Part shown: piece after piece, positions 5,553 to 15,848 of the stretch | Numbering within the stretch: the stretch's first letter is position 1 | Layout of the letters: every line of letters starts with the position of its first letter | Assembly (NCBI GenBank): GCA_036279015.1 | Contig: DASUJY010000049.1 | Coordinates: 1 to 27,489, forward strand | Reading direction: 5' to 3' | Origin: DATEOR01 sp036279015 | GTDB lineage: Bacteria > Actinomycetota > Thermoleophilia > Gaiellales > Gaiellaceae | DNA: 27,489 nt | Notes under the pieces: generated by a model | Databases searched by the model: none | The model's input: only the letters and a program-made list of their open reading frames with translations | Told to the model about the DNA's origin: nothing | Program-made: the position numbers and the translations under genes

Positions 5553-8192
5553 TCAGGACACCATCACCTCGTCCACGACCGGCTCCGGCTGAACGGCTCT
5601 GATCGGGATGGCGACCCGGAACGTCGTGCCCTCGTCCTCGCTGCTCGCGAGGGTGATCCGGCCGCCGTGCGCGTGCACGATCGCCTTCGAGATCGCGAGG
5701 CCGAGGCCCGTCCCTTGAATCGCTTCGTCGGCGACGCGCGAGCTGCGGAAGAAGCTCTCGAAGACGTGCTCCTGCTCGGCGGCCGGGATGCCCATTCCCG
5801 TGTCGCGCACCTCGAGGACCGCGTTTCCGCGCGCCTTCGTGACCCGCACGTCGACCCGGCCGCCCGTGGGCGTGAACTTGACCGCGTTCGAGACGAGATT
5901 GTCGAGCAGCTGTGCGAGCCGGTCGCGGTCGCCGGCGAGGAGCGGCACCGAGCTCGTCGCGAGGGTCAGGGAGATCTCCTTCGCCTCGGCGAGCGGCCGC
6001 GCCGTCTCGACCGACTCCGCCGCGATCGAGGCGAGGTCGACGGGGCCGAAGTCGAGCGAGAGCTTGCCGGCCTCGATCTGAGCCAGGAAGAGGAGGTCGC
6101 CCACGAGGGTCAGAAGCCGGTTCGCGTTCCGGTCGACGACGCCGAGGAAGTGGCGCTGCTCGTCGCTGACGGCGCCCGCCTCCTCGTCGAGGACGAGCTC
6201 GAGGTAGCCTCGGATCGAGGTCAGCGGAGTGCGCAGCTCGTGCGAGACGAGCGCGACGAACTCGTCCTTCAGCCGGTCGAGCTCGAGCAGCCGCTCGTTT
6301 CTGTCCTCGAGCTCGCGCATGAACTGCTCCCGCTCCTGCTCGACGCGCTTGCGCTCGGTGATGTCGTTGATGATCGCCGATCCTCCGACGATCTTGCCCG
6401 TCGAGTCCCGCACGGGCGAGGCGGTCAGGGCCACGGCGATGAAGGTGCCGTCCTTGCGCCTACGGACGACCTCGTGGCGCCCCTCGCCGCTTCGGATCAC
6501 GTCCTTCAGGATCTCGAGCGGCTCCTCTCGCTCCTGCTCCGGCGCGATCAGGGTGATCGAGCGGCCGACCATCTCGTCGGCCGTGTAGCCGAACGTTAGC
6601 TCGGCGCCCCTGTTCCAGCTCGTGACCAGGCCCTCGAGGTCGACCGACATGATCGCGTCCTCCGACGACTCGACGATCGCCGCGAGCTTGAGCCGCTCGT
6701 TCTCGGCGATGCGCCGCTCGGTGACGTCGAAGATCGCTCCGTCGAGGAGCAGCTCTCCATCGGTTCCGACGACCGGCTGCCCGCGCTCGAGCACGTAGCG
6801 CACGTCGCCTTCTCGGTGCAGGATCCGGTATTCGGTCGTGTACGGCCTGGCGTCCGCGACCGATCCCGCGACCTGCCGCTCGAGCTGCTCGCGGTCCTCG
6901 GGATGGACGACGCTCGCGAAGGTCCGAACCGCGTTGTCGATGAAGTCGGGTGATGGGTAGCCGGTGACCTCCTCGACCGCCTCGCTCAGGAACTCCATCG
7001 TCCAGTCGGCGTCGATGCGGCAGCGAAAGACGACGCCCGGAATGTTGGCGACGAGCGTCCGGAACCGCTCCTCGTTCTCGGTCAGCGCCATCTCGCTGTG
7101 CTTGCGGGCGCTGATGTCGATGAGGAATCCCTGTGCCTGCACCGGGCGGCCGTCCCGGTCGTGAACGATCCGGATCTGGTCCTCGACCCAGATCGCACGA
7201 CCGTCTTTCGAGCGCAACCTGTACTGGCTCGAGAAGCTAGAGCCGCCTGCATAGCCGTCTCGATGCTCCTTGCGCACACGCTCGGCATCGTCGGGATGGA
7301 CGACCTCCCAGAAGAGGCCGGGATTCGCGAGCCACTCCTCCGGCGTGTAGCCGAGCAGGGGCTCCAGCTGCGGGCTCACATAGGTGGAGAAGCCGGGACT
7401 GTCGAGCGCGCTCACGTATGTGACGAGGGGCAGCTCCTCGACGAGCGCGCGGTAGCGCGCATCGGCCTCCCGAAGGCTCGCGATCGCCTCGCTTCGCTCG
7501 CCCATCGTCCGCTCGAGCTCGTCGGTCTTCTCCTGGAGGCGGCTCGTGCGCGCCTGAAGCGCGCTCGTGACCTGACGCAGGATCGGGAACAGGGAGGCGT
7601 AGAGGAGCAGGAGCGCGAGCCCGAGCGCCGCGGCGACCGGCTTGACGGCGGCCGCCGCGTCGGCCGTCACCTCGTCGAAGCGCGTGTAGAGCTCGAGGGC
7701 GCCGACGGGCCGGCCCGAGCCCAGGCGGACTGGCACGTAGGCGGAGAGGACTTTGATGTTCTCCCCGGAGCCGCCTTCATCGTTCAGGTGGCCGATCTCG
7801 GTATCGAGGTCCCCTGTGAATGCCCTGTCGACCTCCGTCTCGGGATGGCGCGTCCCGATGAGCGAACCGTCGTCGGAGTACGTGACCGTCGAGCCCGCGT
7901 TCCAGAGCTTGACCCGAACGACCTCGCCGCCGAGGACGGGAGCGAAGAGGCGATCGAGCTCGGCCTGTCGCAGCCCGTCGACCGGCCGCTCGAAGTCCGA
8001 GCGCTCGAGGCGATCGGCGAGGATCCTCGCCGTCGACTTCGCTCGCTCGAGGACCTCTCGCTCCGAGCGGGACTCGGCCGCGTGGCGGGCAAACCAGAGG
8101 ATGCTCCCGCCTGCGAGGAGCATCGCAATCGCGCTGTAGAGGGCGAAGCGCAGGATGAGGCCGGGCCTCGTGGGGCCTGCGAAAGTGCTCAC
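5553..8192 (-). CDS. Membrane sensor histidine kinase with three PAS domains
   Basis: An 879-residue hybrid-free sensor kinase. One membrane helix lies at about 13-33. An extracytoplasmic sensor region (34-183) contains short beta-rich sequence, and a second helix lies at 184-206, followed by a coiled coil (210-240). Three PAS domains follow: 245-365 and 375-495 with PAC-like ends, and 503-615. HisKA has the phosphoacceptor His651 in VSHELRTP. HATPase_c has the N box NLVSNAVKF near 769, G1 DTGMGIP (797-803) and G2 GTGLGLAIS (827-835). It autophosphorylates His651 in response to an unknown signal and should pass phosphate to a receiver, most simply the convergent OmpR-type regulator. Start GTG 8192; it is divergent from the PdtaS-like gene with 44 bases between. 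Confidence 0.92.
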   Translation of the reverse strand: MSTFAGPTRPGLILRFALYSAIAMLLAGGSILWFARHAAESRSEREVLERAKSTARILADRLERSDFERPVDGLRQAELDRLFAPVLGGEVVRVKLWNAGSTVTYSDDGSLIGTRHPETEVDRAFTGDLDTEIGHLNDEGGSGENIKVLSAYVPVRLGSGRPVGALELYTRFDEVTADAAAAVKPVAAALGLALLLLYASLFPILRQVTSALQARTSRLQEKTDELERTMGERSEAIASLREADARYRALVEELPLVTYVSALDSPGFSTYVSPQLEPLLGYTPEEWLANPGLFWEVVHPDDAERVRKEHRDGYAGGSSFSSQYRLRSKDGRAIWVEDQIRIVHDRDGRPVQAQGFLIDISARKHSEMALTENEERFRTLVANIPGVVFRCRIDADWTMEFLSEAVEEVTGYPSPDFIDNAVRTFASVVHPEDREQLERQVAGSVADARPYTTEYRILHREGDVRYVLERGQPVVGTDGELLLDGAIFDVTERRIAENERLKLAAIVESSEDAIMSVDLEGLVTSWNRGAELTFGYTADEMVGRSITLIAPEQEREEPLEILKDVIRSGEGRHEVVRRRKDGTFIAVALTASPVRDSTGKIVGGSAIINDITERKRVEQEREQFMRELEDRNERLLELDRLKDEFVALVSHELRTPLTSIRGYLELVLDEEAGAVSDEQRHFLGVVDRNANRLLTLVGDLLFLAQIEAGKLSLDFGPVDLASIAAESVETARPLAEAKEISLTLATSSVPLLAGDRDRLAQLLDNLVSNAVKFTPTGGRVDVRVTKARGNAVLEVRDTGMGIPAAEQEHVFESFFRSSRVADEAIQGTGLGLAISKAIVHAHGGRITLASSEDEGTTFRVAIPIRAVQPEPVVDEVMVS

Positions 8193-8236
8193 GGGCTCGT
8201 TATCGGAGTTGCGATCGGCTCGCTTAAGCTTGGCCC

Positions 8237-9637
8237 GTGGATCGTTCCGCGCGTCATCTGCGGCTCCTCACCGAAACCATCGCCGCGGTCAACTCCACGC
8301 TGGACCTGGACGAGGTATTCGAGCTGATCGCACGGAAGGTCGCTGGGGCCCTCGAGACGGACGCTTGCTTCGTCTACCTCTACGACGAGCAGGCGGATGA
8401 GCTCGTCCTCCGCGCCTCCCACGGCACGCGCGTGGAGGAGATGACGCGCGTGCCGAAGATGCGGCCGGGCGAGGGGATCACGGGGACGGCCGCCGCCGAG
8501 CGGGCGCCCGTGATGCTTCCGAGCGCCGCACATCTCGATCCGCGCTTCAAGAGCTTCCCGAACCTGCGCGAGGAGCAGTACGAGTCGATCCTCGCCGTTC
8601 CGATCCTCGCCCGGGAGCGGCTCGAAGGGGCCCTGAACGTCCGCACCGAGGCGCCGCGAGACTTCGGTGCCGACGAGGTCGACCTGCTCATGGCGATCGC
8701 CGGCCAGGTCGCCCAGGCGATCGAGAACGCGAAGCTCTACGACCATGCGCAGCGACGGGTCGCCGAGCTCGAGGCGCTCGCTTCGATCTCGGAGGCGGTC
8801 TCGGAGTCGCTCTACCTGGAGGAATCGCTCGAGGCGATCGTCAGGACGACGGTTGCGGCAGTCCAGGCGACGGGTGCCGCACTCGTCCTCGAGGACGGCA
8901 GAATCGCCTGGCCCGAGGGCCGGGCAGGAAAGCACGCGGCGCGGTTTCCGCTCCGCTGGCGTGGCCGCCGGGTCGGCGAGCTCGTCTGCGACCGGGACAC
9001 GCCGTTCACCGCCGAGGAGGAGCGGCTCCTCGTCTCGATCGCGCGCCATGCAGCCGTGGCGCTCGAGCAGGGTCGCGCCGTCATGCGAGGCGTGGTCGCG
9101 CAGGAGATCCATCACCGCGTCAAGAACAACCTCCAGACGGTCGCGTCGCTCCTCAGGCTCCAGGCGCGCGCGCCGGGGACGGAGCCCGGGAAGGCCCTCG
9201 CCGACTCGGTCAACCGCATCCTCGCGATCGCGGCGGTGCACGAGGTGCTGACCGAGCGGCGCGACGAGGACGTCGACCTCGGCGAGCTCGTCGAGCGGCT
9301 CCGCGCGATGATCGTGCAGGGCCTCGCCGGCGAGAAGCGGGTCGCCTCTCGGGTCGAGTCGATCGAGCTGCATGGGGGCCGTGCGACGGCGCTCGCACTC
9401 GTCTTCAGCGAGCTCCTTCAGAACGCGCTCGAGCACGGTGGGGATGAGGTCCGTGTGGAGCTCGTGCGCGCCAACGGCGCGGTGCGGCTGACGGTGGCCG
9501 ACAACGGCAGGTGGTCGCCGAGCGCCGACGGCACCGGCCTTTCGATCGTGCGCGCGCTAGTTCAGGACGAGTTGAACGGCGAGCTGACCCTCTCGGGCGA
9601 GGCCGGTCTGACGGCCGAGGTCATCTTCGTCCCTTGA
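8237..9637 (+). CDS. pdtaS: PdtaS-like sensor kinase (GAF, HisKA_2)
   Basis: A soluble 466-residue kinase with no membrane segment. An N-terminal GAF domain (about 8-165) is followed by a second, shorter GAF-like domain (about 175-280). A HisKA_2 dimerisation segment then has EIHHRVKNNLQT with the His292/His293 pair, and an HATPase domain has FSELLQNALEHG, VADNG and GTGLSIV. HisKA_2 kinases of this type phosphorylate ANTAR-domain regulators, as in the mycobacterial PdtaS/PdtaR pair, and an ANTAR gene follows 100 bases downstream. The start is GTG 8237. The ligand of the GAF domains cannot be deduced. Confidence 0.88.
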   Translation: MDRSARHLRLLTETIAAVNSTLDLDEVFELIARKVAGALETDACFVYLYDEQADELVLRASHGTRVEEMTRVPKMRPGEGITGTAAAERAPVMLPSAAHLDPRFKSFPNLREEQYESILAVPILARERLEGALNVRTEAPRDFGADEVDLLMAIAGQVAQAIENAKLYDHAQRRVAELEALASISEAVSESLYLEESLEAIVRTTVAAVQATGAALVLEDGRIAWPEGRAGKHAARFPLRWRGRRVGELVCDRDTPFTAEEERLLVSIARHAAVALEQGRAVMRGVVAQEIHHRVKNNLQTVASLLRLQARAPGTEPGKALADSVNRILAIAAVHEVLTERRDEDVDLGELVERLRAMIVQGLAGEKRVASRVESIELHGGRATALALVFSELLQNALEHGGDEVRVELVRANGAVRLTVADNGRWSPSADGTGLSIVRALVQDELNGELTLSGEAGLTAEVIFVP

Positions 9638-9656
9638 GTTACACGGGCGTCAGACT

Positions 9657-9728
9657 GGGAGACCCACCTCCCCGGCCCAATGGCTTCAGCCTAATCCTCC
9701 CCGACGCGCGCGGGTGACACGGGGAGGT
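9657..9728 (+). promoter_or_regulatory. Structured leader with two anti-Shine-Dalgarno copies
   Basis: The ribosome binding site before pdtaR is CGGGGAGG (9720-9727). Its exact 8-base complement CCTCCCCG occurs twice upstream, at 9667-9674 and 9696-9703; the first pairs over nine bases if 9666 and 9728 are included. The first copy also takes part in a separate hairpin, GGGAG/CTCCC (9657-9672) with a six-base loop ACCCAC. The stop of the kinase gene is at 9637, so this lies in the operon mRNA. The structures are mutually exclusive on paper. Confidence 0.5.
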
Positions 9729-9737
9729 GACAGATCC

Positions 9738-10331
9738 GTGCCGGCGGAGGGTCGCGTTCCCCTGCGCATCCTGATCGCTGAGGACGAGACGATCATCCGC
9801 CTCGATCTTCGCGCCCTCCTCGAGCGGGCGGGACACGAGGTCTGCGCGGAGGCCCGCGACGGCGAGGAGGCGGTCTCGCTCGCGCAATCGGAGCAGCCGG
9901 AGCTCGCCATCCTCGACGTCAAGATGCCGCGCCTGGACGGGATCGAGGCCGCGCGGCGCATTCTTGCGGAGCGACCGATCCCGATCGTGATGCTGACGGC
10001 GTACGGCCAGGACGAGCTCGTCGCCCGCGCGGTCGAGGCTGGCGTGTTCGGCTATCTCGTGAAGCCGTTCCGGGAGACCGACCTGCTCCCCGCGATCCAG
10101 ACGGCGAGGGCGCGGTACGCCGAGCTCGAGACGCTGCGCGAGGAAGCCGAGTCCCTGTCGGAGGCGCTCGCGACGCGCAAGGTCGTCGAGCGGGCCAAGG
10201 GCCTCCTGATGGAGCGCGAGGGCCTCTCCGAGAACGACGCCTTCGCCCGGCTGCGGCGCACGAGCCAGGCGTCGGGCCGGCCACTCGGGGTCGTGGCGGA
10301 AGCGGTGATCGCGACCTTCGGCGACGGGTGA
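9738..10331 (+). CDS. pdtaR: PdtaR-like response regulator with ANTAR RNA-binding domain
   Basis: A 197-residue antiterminator-type regulator. The receiver (residues 9-122) has IAEDE, phosphoacceptor Asp60 in AILDVKMPRLDG, Thr in VMLTAYG and Lys in YLVKPF. A coiled-coil linker (RARYAELETLREEAESL) leads to the ANTAR three-helix domain (about 140-192, KVVERAKGLLMEREGLSENDAF then LRRTSQASG). Phosphorylation by the upstream HisKA_2 kinase normally promotes ANTAR dimerisation and binding to paired hexaloop RNA hairpins. GTG 9738 is preferred because CGGGGAGG sits 10 bases upstream; an in-frame GTG at 9714 would place that site inside the gene. The stop overlaps the next start. Confidence 0.88.
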   Translation: MPAEGRVPLRILIAEDETIIRLDLRALLERAGHEVCAEARDGEEAVSLAQSEQPELAILDVKMPRLDGIEAARRILAERPIPIVMLTAYGQDELVARAVEAGVFGYLVKPFRETDLLPAIQTARARYAELETLREEAESLSEALATRKVVERAKGLLMEREGLSENDAFARLRRTSQASGRPLGVVAEAVIATFGDG

Positions 10332-11923
10332 GAGCCGGGGGCGCGACCGTCGCCGCCTCGCTGGCGGCTCTGGCGCTCCTCGCCGTCCCCGCGGGCACAG
10401 GAGCCGCCCCGCCGCCGACCTGGAAGTCACGCGTCGCGGAGGCCGCTCGTTATGCAGGCGAGCGGGCCGGCACCGTCAGCTTCGCCGTCGTGGACGAGGC
10501 CGGACGCCTGCACGGCCTCCACCGGCGGGCCGTCGCGCCCTCGGCGAGCGTCCTCAAGGCGATGCTCCTCGTCGCCTATCTGCGACGCCCCGACGTCCGT
10601 CACCGCGCGCTGGCCGCGTGGGAGCGGCAGCTGCTCGCGCCGATGATCCGCCGCTCCGATAACGCGGCCGCCTCGCGCATGGTCGGCCTCGTCGGGGAGG
10701 CACGGCTGAACGCACTCGCCGGAGCGGCCGGGATGGAGCACTTTCGACTGCACCTGCCCATCTGGGGTCAGTCCGAGATCACGCCGCGCGGGCAGGCACG
10801 CTTCTTCGATCGGATCGCCTCGCTCCTGCCGCCCCGCCACCGCAGGTATGCGCTCCACTTGCTCGCGACGGTGGTTCCCGCGCAGCGCTGGGGCGTCGGC
10901 CGGGTCACGCATGGACGCTGGCGGCTCTACTTCAAGGGCGGCTGGGGATCCGGAACCGGCCTCGTCGACCATCAGGTCGCCCGCTACGGGCTGGACGGCG
11001 AGCGGTTCGCACTCGCGCTCTTCACCCGCTTCAACCCCGACCATGCCTACGGGAAGGAGACGCTGCGCGGGTTGGCCCGGCACCTGCTCGCCGGGGTGGC
11101 GCGCCCGGGCGAGCGCGCTCCTGCGACCGGGCGCCTGGCCGTCGACGGCCGCTACTCGGCAGCCGTGCTCGGCCGGTGCGGCATCGTCTCGATCCGGAGC
11201 CGCGACGGAGAGGGGCGGCGCTTCGAGACCGGGGCCGGCTCGTGCGCCGGCTTTCGCCTCGTCTCCGCGGGGCCGCGGGCTCTCTGGTCCTGGCCCGAGG
11301 GCGGGACGGCGCACCTCGCCACCGCGACCGCCGCCGGCGTGGCGCAGCTCGGCAGCTTCGACAACTCCGATCCGCTCGGCCGTATCGCCGGAGGGGGCGG
11401 AATCCTGGCCTTCCAGCACGGCTCGCGCGTGACGACCCTCGGCGGGCCGGACTGCCCGGCTCCGCCGGGGGCCGTCCTCGCTGCGGGGGCCGGTCTCGTC
11501 GCCGCCGCCTCCGGCGGGATCGTCCAGGTGCGGGATCCTGCCACGTGTGCGCTCGAGCGCTCCCTGAACCTTGGCGGCAACGTCACCGCTCTGGCGCTCG
11601 AGGACGATCTCGTCGCCGTGCTCGTCCGCGGCTCGGCCGGGCGGATGCGGCTCGAGCGTCTGCGGATCTCGACGGCAAAGAGGCTCCAGCCGCACCGCCT
11701 TCCGCGCGCGAGCGTGCCGGAGCTCGACGTCCACGGCCCGTGGATCCTCTCCAGGACGCGGCATGCACTGCGGGCGTCTGCGGCCGCCTCAGGACGCACC
11801 TGGACGGTGTGGCGGCCGCGGCGTGCACCCGTCGGCGCCGGGCTCTCCGGCCGCCGCATCCTCTGGGTCGAGAATCACGCAGACGCGGCCCGGTTCTGGT
11901 CGCTGCGGCTTCCTCCAGCCTAG
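10328..11923 (+). CDS. Secreted beta-lactamase-fold serine hydrolase with C-terminal repeat domain
   Basis: A 531-residue exported protein. The signal peptide (1-27, hydrophobic LAALALLAV then Ala-rich cleavage region) precedes a penicillin-recognising domain (about 32-260). That domain has SxxK at Ser74-Lys77 (SVLK), the SDN triad at 110-112 and a KGG variant of the KTG motif at 203-205 (FKGGWGSG). This resembles class A beta-lactamases and related D-Ala-D-Ala hydrolases; Thr is missing from KTG, so beta-lactam hydrolysis should not be assumed. Residues about 265-531 are a Gly/Ala-rich region with repeated short beta-strand patterns (GRIAGGGGILAF, GLVAAASGGIVQV, NVTALALEDDLVAVL), like a beta-propeller. 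GTG 10328 overlaps the pdtaR stop (GTGA), which suggests translational coupling to the two-component genes. Confidence 0.78.
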   Translation: MRAGGATVAASLAALALLAVPAGTGAAPPPTWKSRVAEAARYAGERAGTVSFAVVDEAGRLHGLHRRAVAPSASVLKAMLLVAYLRRPDVRHRALAAWERQLLAPMIRRSDNAAASRMVGLVGEARLNALAGAAGMEHFRLHLPIWGQSEITPRGQARFFDRIASLLPPRHRRYALHLLATVVPAQRWGVGRVTHGRWRLYFKGGWGSGTGLVDHQVARYGLDGERFALALFTRFNPDHAYGKETLRGLARHLLAGVARPGERAPATGRLAVDGRYSAAVLGRCGIVSIRSRDGEGRRFETGAGSCAGFRLVSAGPRALWSWPEGGTAHLATATAAGVAQLGSFDNSDPLGRIAGGGGILAFQHGSRVTTLGGPDCPAPPGAVLAAGAGLVAAASGGIVQVRDPATCALERSLNLGGNVTALALEDDLVAVLVRGSAGRMRLERLRISTAKRLQPHRLPRASVPELDVHGPWILSRTRHALRASAAASGRTWTVWRPRRAPVGAGLSGRRILWVENHADAARFWSLRLPPA

Positions 11924-13779
11924 CCGGCGACCTCGTCGAAGAGCCGTTCCCAGCGGGCGAGCAGAGCCTGGAGCTCCTCGCGCGCGGCGCGGTGGGCTGC
12001 GACGGCGTCGACGTCGCTCCAGTCTTGCGCGAGCCGGCCTTCGAGCTCGGCGACCAGAGCCTCCTTCTCCTCGATCTCTCGCTCGAGGAGCTCGAGCGGC
12101 TCGCGCTCAGACCGCTGTCTCGGCGGCGGCTTCCTGGGCGTCCTGGCCGGCTTCGGCTCGGCCGGCGGAGCGGAACGCTCCTCCCGTGCGCGAATGTAGT
12201 CGGCCCAGCCGCCGTCGTAGGCGTGGATCGTGCCGCCCTCGATCGCCGCCGTGCGGTGGGCGACGGCGTCGAGCAGGGCGCGATCGTGCGAGACGAGGAG
12301 GAGCGTGCCCGGGAAGGCTTCGAGCGCCGCCTCGAGCGCCTCGCGGCTCTCGAGGTCGAGGTGGTTCGTCGGCTCGTCCAGGACGAGGAAGTTCGACCCC
12401 GAGGCGACCAGCACGGCGAGCGCGAGCCGCCGCCGCTCGCCGCCCGAGAGAGCGGTCACCGGCTTCTCGTGGGCCTCCCAGCCCGAGAAGAGGAAGCGGC
12501 CGAGAAGGGACTGGGCACGCGGCCGTGTGAGGCCGGTCATCGTCTGGACGCAGTCGAGCACGCTCCCGCGCTCGTCCAGGTGGACCTCCTGCTGCGGGAA
12601 GTAGCCGAGCTCGACGCCGTAGCCGAGCTTGAAGTCTCCGGCGACGATCTTCTCGAGCAGCGTCGTCTTGCCGCTTCCGTTCGGGCCGACGAGGGCGACG
12701 TGCTCTCCGCGCTCGAGCGCCAGGGAGACGTCGCGCAGGAGCTCGCGCTCGCCGGCGCGCACGTCGGCCTCGGCGACCTCGAGGACGACCCGGCCGCTTC
12801 GCTTCGGGTCGCCGAAGTCGAACCCGAGCCGCTTCGAGCGGCGGGTGAGGAGGTCGTGGTCGGCGCGGACGCCCGCCCGCTCCTTCTCGAGGCGGGAGAT
12901 CTGGGTCAGCTTCGCCTGCGCCTGCTTGGCCTTCGACTTCTTGTAGCGGAAGCGGGTCACGAAGCGCTCGAGGCGCTCGATGTCGTCCGAGATCCGGTCC
13001 GCAGTCTTGGCCGCGTGCTGCGCGCGCTCCGCCTTCTCGCGACGCCACGCGTGCCAGGGCCCGGCGAAGTACGTCGCCCGGCCGGCCTCGAGCTCGAGGG
13101 TGGCGTTCGTGACGGCTTCCAGGAACCAGCGGTCGTGCGCGACGAGTATGACGCCCGCGTCGAGCGAGGCGAGCTCGCGCTCCAGCCACTCGATGCTCGT
13201 GACGTCGAGGTGGTTCGTCGGCTCGTCGAGGAGTAGCAGGTCGGGATCGCCGGCGAGTGCCCGCGCCAGGGAGGCGCGAGTCAGCTCGCCGCCCGAGAAG
13301 GTTCGCAGGCTGCGTTCGAAGTCGGCGTCCTGGAAGCCGAGCCCGCGCACGACCGACGTCGCGTGCTCCCGCCAGCCGTAGCCGCCTGCGTGCTCGAGGC
13401 GGGCCTGCGCTGCGGCGTAGGCGGAGAGGGTGGCGGGCCCGTGGTCGCCGGCCGCCATCGCCGCCTCGAGCCGGCGGAGCTCCTCCTCTGCCGCGACGAG
13501 GTCCCGGGCGCCGCCGAGCACGTACTCGCGCAGGGTGAGGCGGCGCTCGAGCGGCGGGCGCTGGTCGTGCAGGGCGACGCGTGTCCCCTTTTCGAAGGCG
13601 AGCTCGCCGCCGTCGGCGCGCGTCTCACCCATGAGCATGCGGAGCAGCGTCGTCTTGCCGGCGCCGTTCGGCCCGGAGAGCGCTAGCCGGTCGCGACGCT
13701 CGACCTTGAAGCTGACGCCGTCGAAGAGCGCGTCGCCGGCGATCTCCTTCCGGAGGCGGGAGGCGATGAGCAAAGCCAT
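11920..13779 (-). CDS. ABC-F family ATPase
   Basis: A soluble 619-residue protein with two ABC domains and no membrane region, the hallmark of ABC-F translation factors. Domain 1 has Walker A GPNGAGKTT (about 36), signature FSGGELTRASLA and LLLLDEPTNHLD. Domain 2 has GPNGSGKTT, LSGGERRRLALA and FLVLDEPTNHLD. Between them lies the ABC-F linker helix region, rich in basic residues (RFVTRFRYKKSKAKQAQAK). The C-terminus ends in a charged coiled coil (EREPLELLEREIEEKEALV), as in Uup-like members. Members act on ribosomes, in translation regulation or antibiotic protection; which applies cannot be told. Start ATG 13779 matches the usual N-terminus; the open frame extends to 15246 only as antisense of tkt. 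Its TAG overlaps the TAG of the convergent hydrolase gene at CTAG 11920-11923. Confidence 0.92.
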   Translation of the reverse strand: MALLIASRLRKEIAGDALFDGVSFKVERRDRLALSGPNGAGKTTLLRMLMGETRADGGELAFEKGTRVALHDQRPPLERRLTLREYVLGGARDLVAAEEELRRLEAAMAAGDHGPATLSAYAAAQARLEHAGGYGWREHATSVVRGLGFQDADFERSLRTFSGGELTRASLARALAGDPDLLLLDEPTNHLDVTSIEWLERELASLDAGVILVAHDRWFLEAVTNATLELEAGRATYFAGPWHAWRREKAERAQHAAKTADRISDDIERLERFVTRFRYKKSKAKQAQAKLTQISRLEKERAGVRADHDLLTRRSKRLGFDFGDPKRSGRVVLEVAEADVRAGERELLRDVSLALERGEHVALVGPNGSGKTTLLEKIVAGDFKLGYGVELGYFPQQEVHLDERGSVLDCVQTMTGLTRPRAQSLLGRFLFSGWEAHEKPVTALSGGERRRLALAVLVASGSNFLVLDEPTNHLDLESREALEAALEAFPGTLLLVSHDRALLDAVAHRTAAIEGGTIHAYDGGWADYIRAREERSAPPAEPKPARTPRKPPPRQRSEREPLELLEREIEEKEALVAELEGRLAQDWSDVDAVAAHRAAREELQALLARWERLFDEVAG

Positions 13780-13800
13780 GATGGGTATGGTTGCAGTGAC
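13780..13800. promoter_or_regulatory. 21-bp divergent start region of abcF and tkt
   Basis: Only 21 bases separate the two divergent start codons. A plus-strand -10-like TATGGT (13786-13791) lies nine bases before the tkt GTG, and its overlapping minus-strand counterpart CATACC lies shortly before the abcF ATG. Neither gene has room for a normal leader or ribosome binding site inside the gap, so leaderless transcripts are likely. No -35 was convincing. Confidence 0.4.
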
Positions 13801-15834
<2,034 letters not shown>

Positions 15835-15848
15835 GAAAAGGGAGGGAC

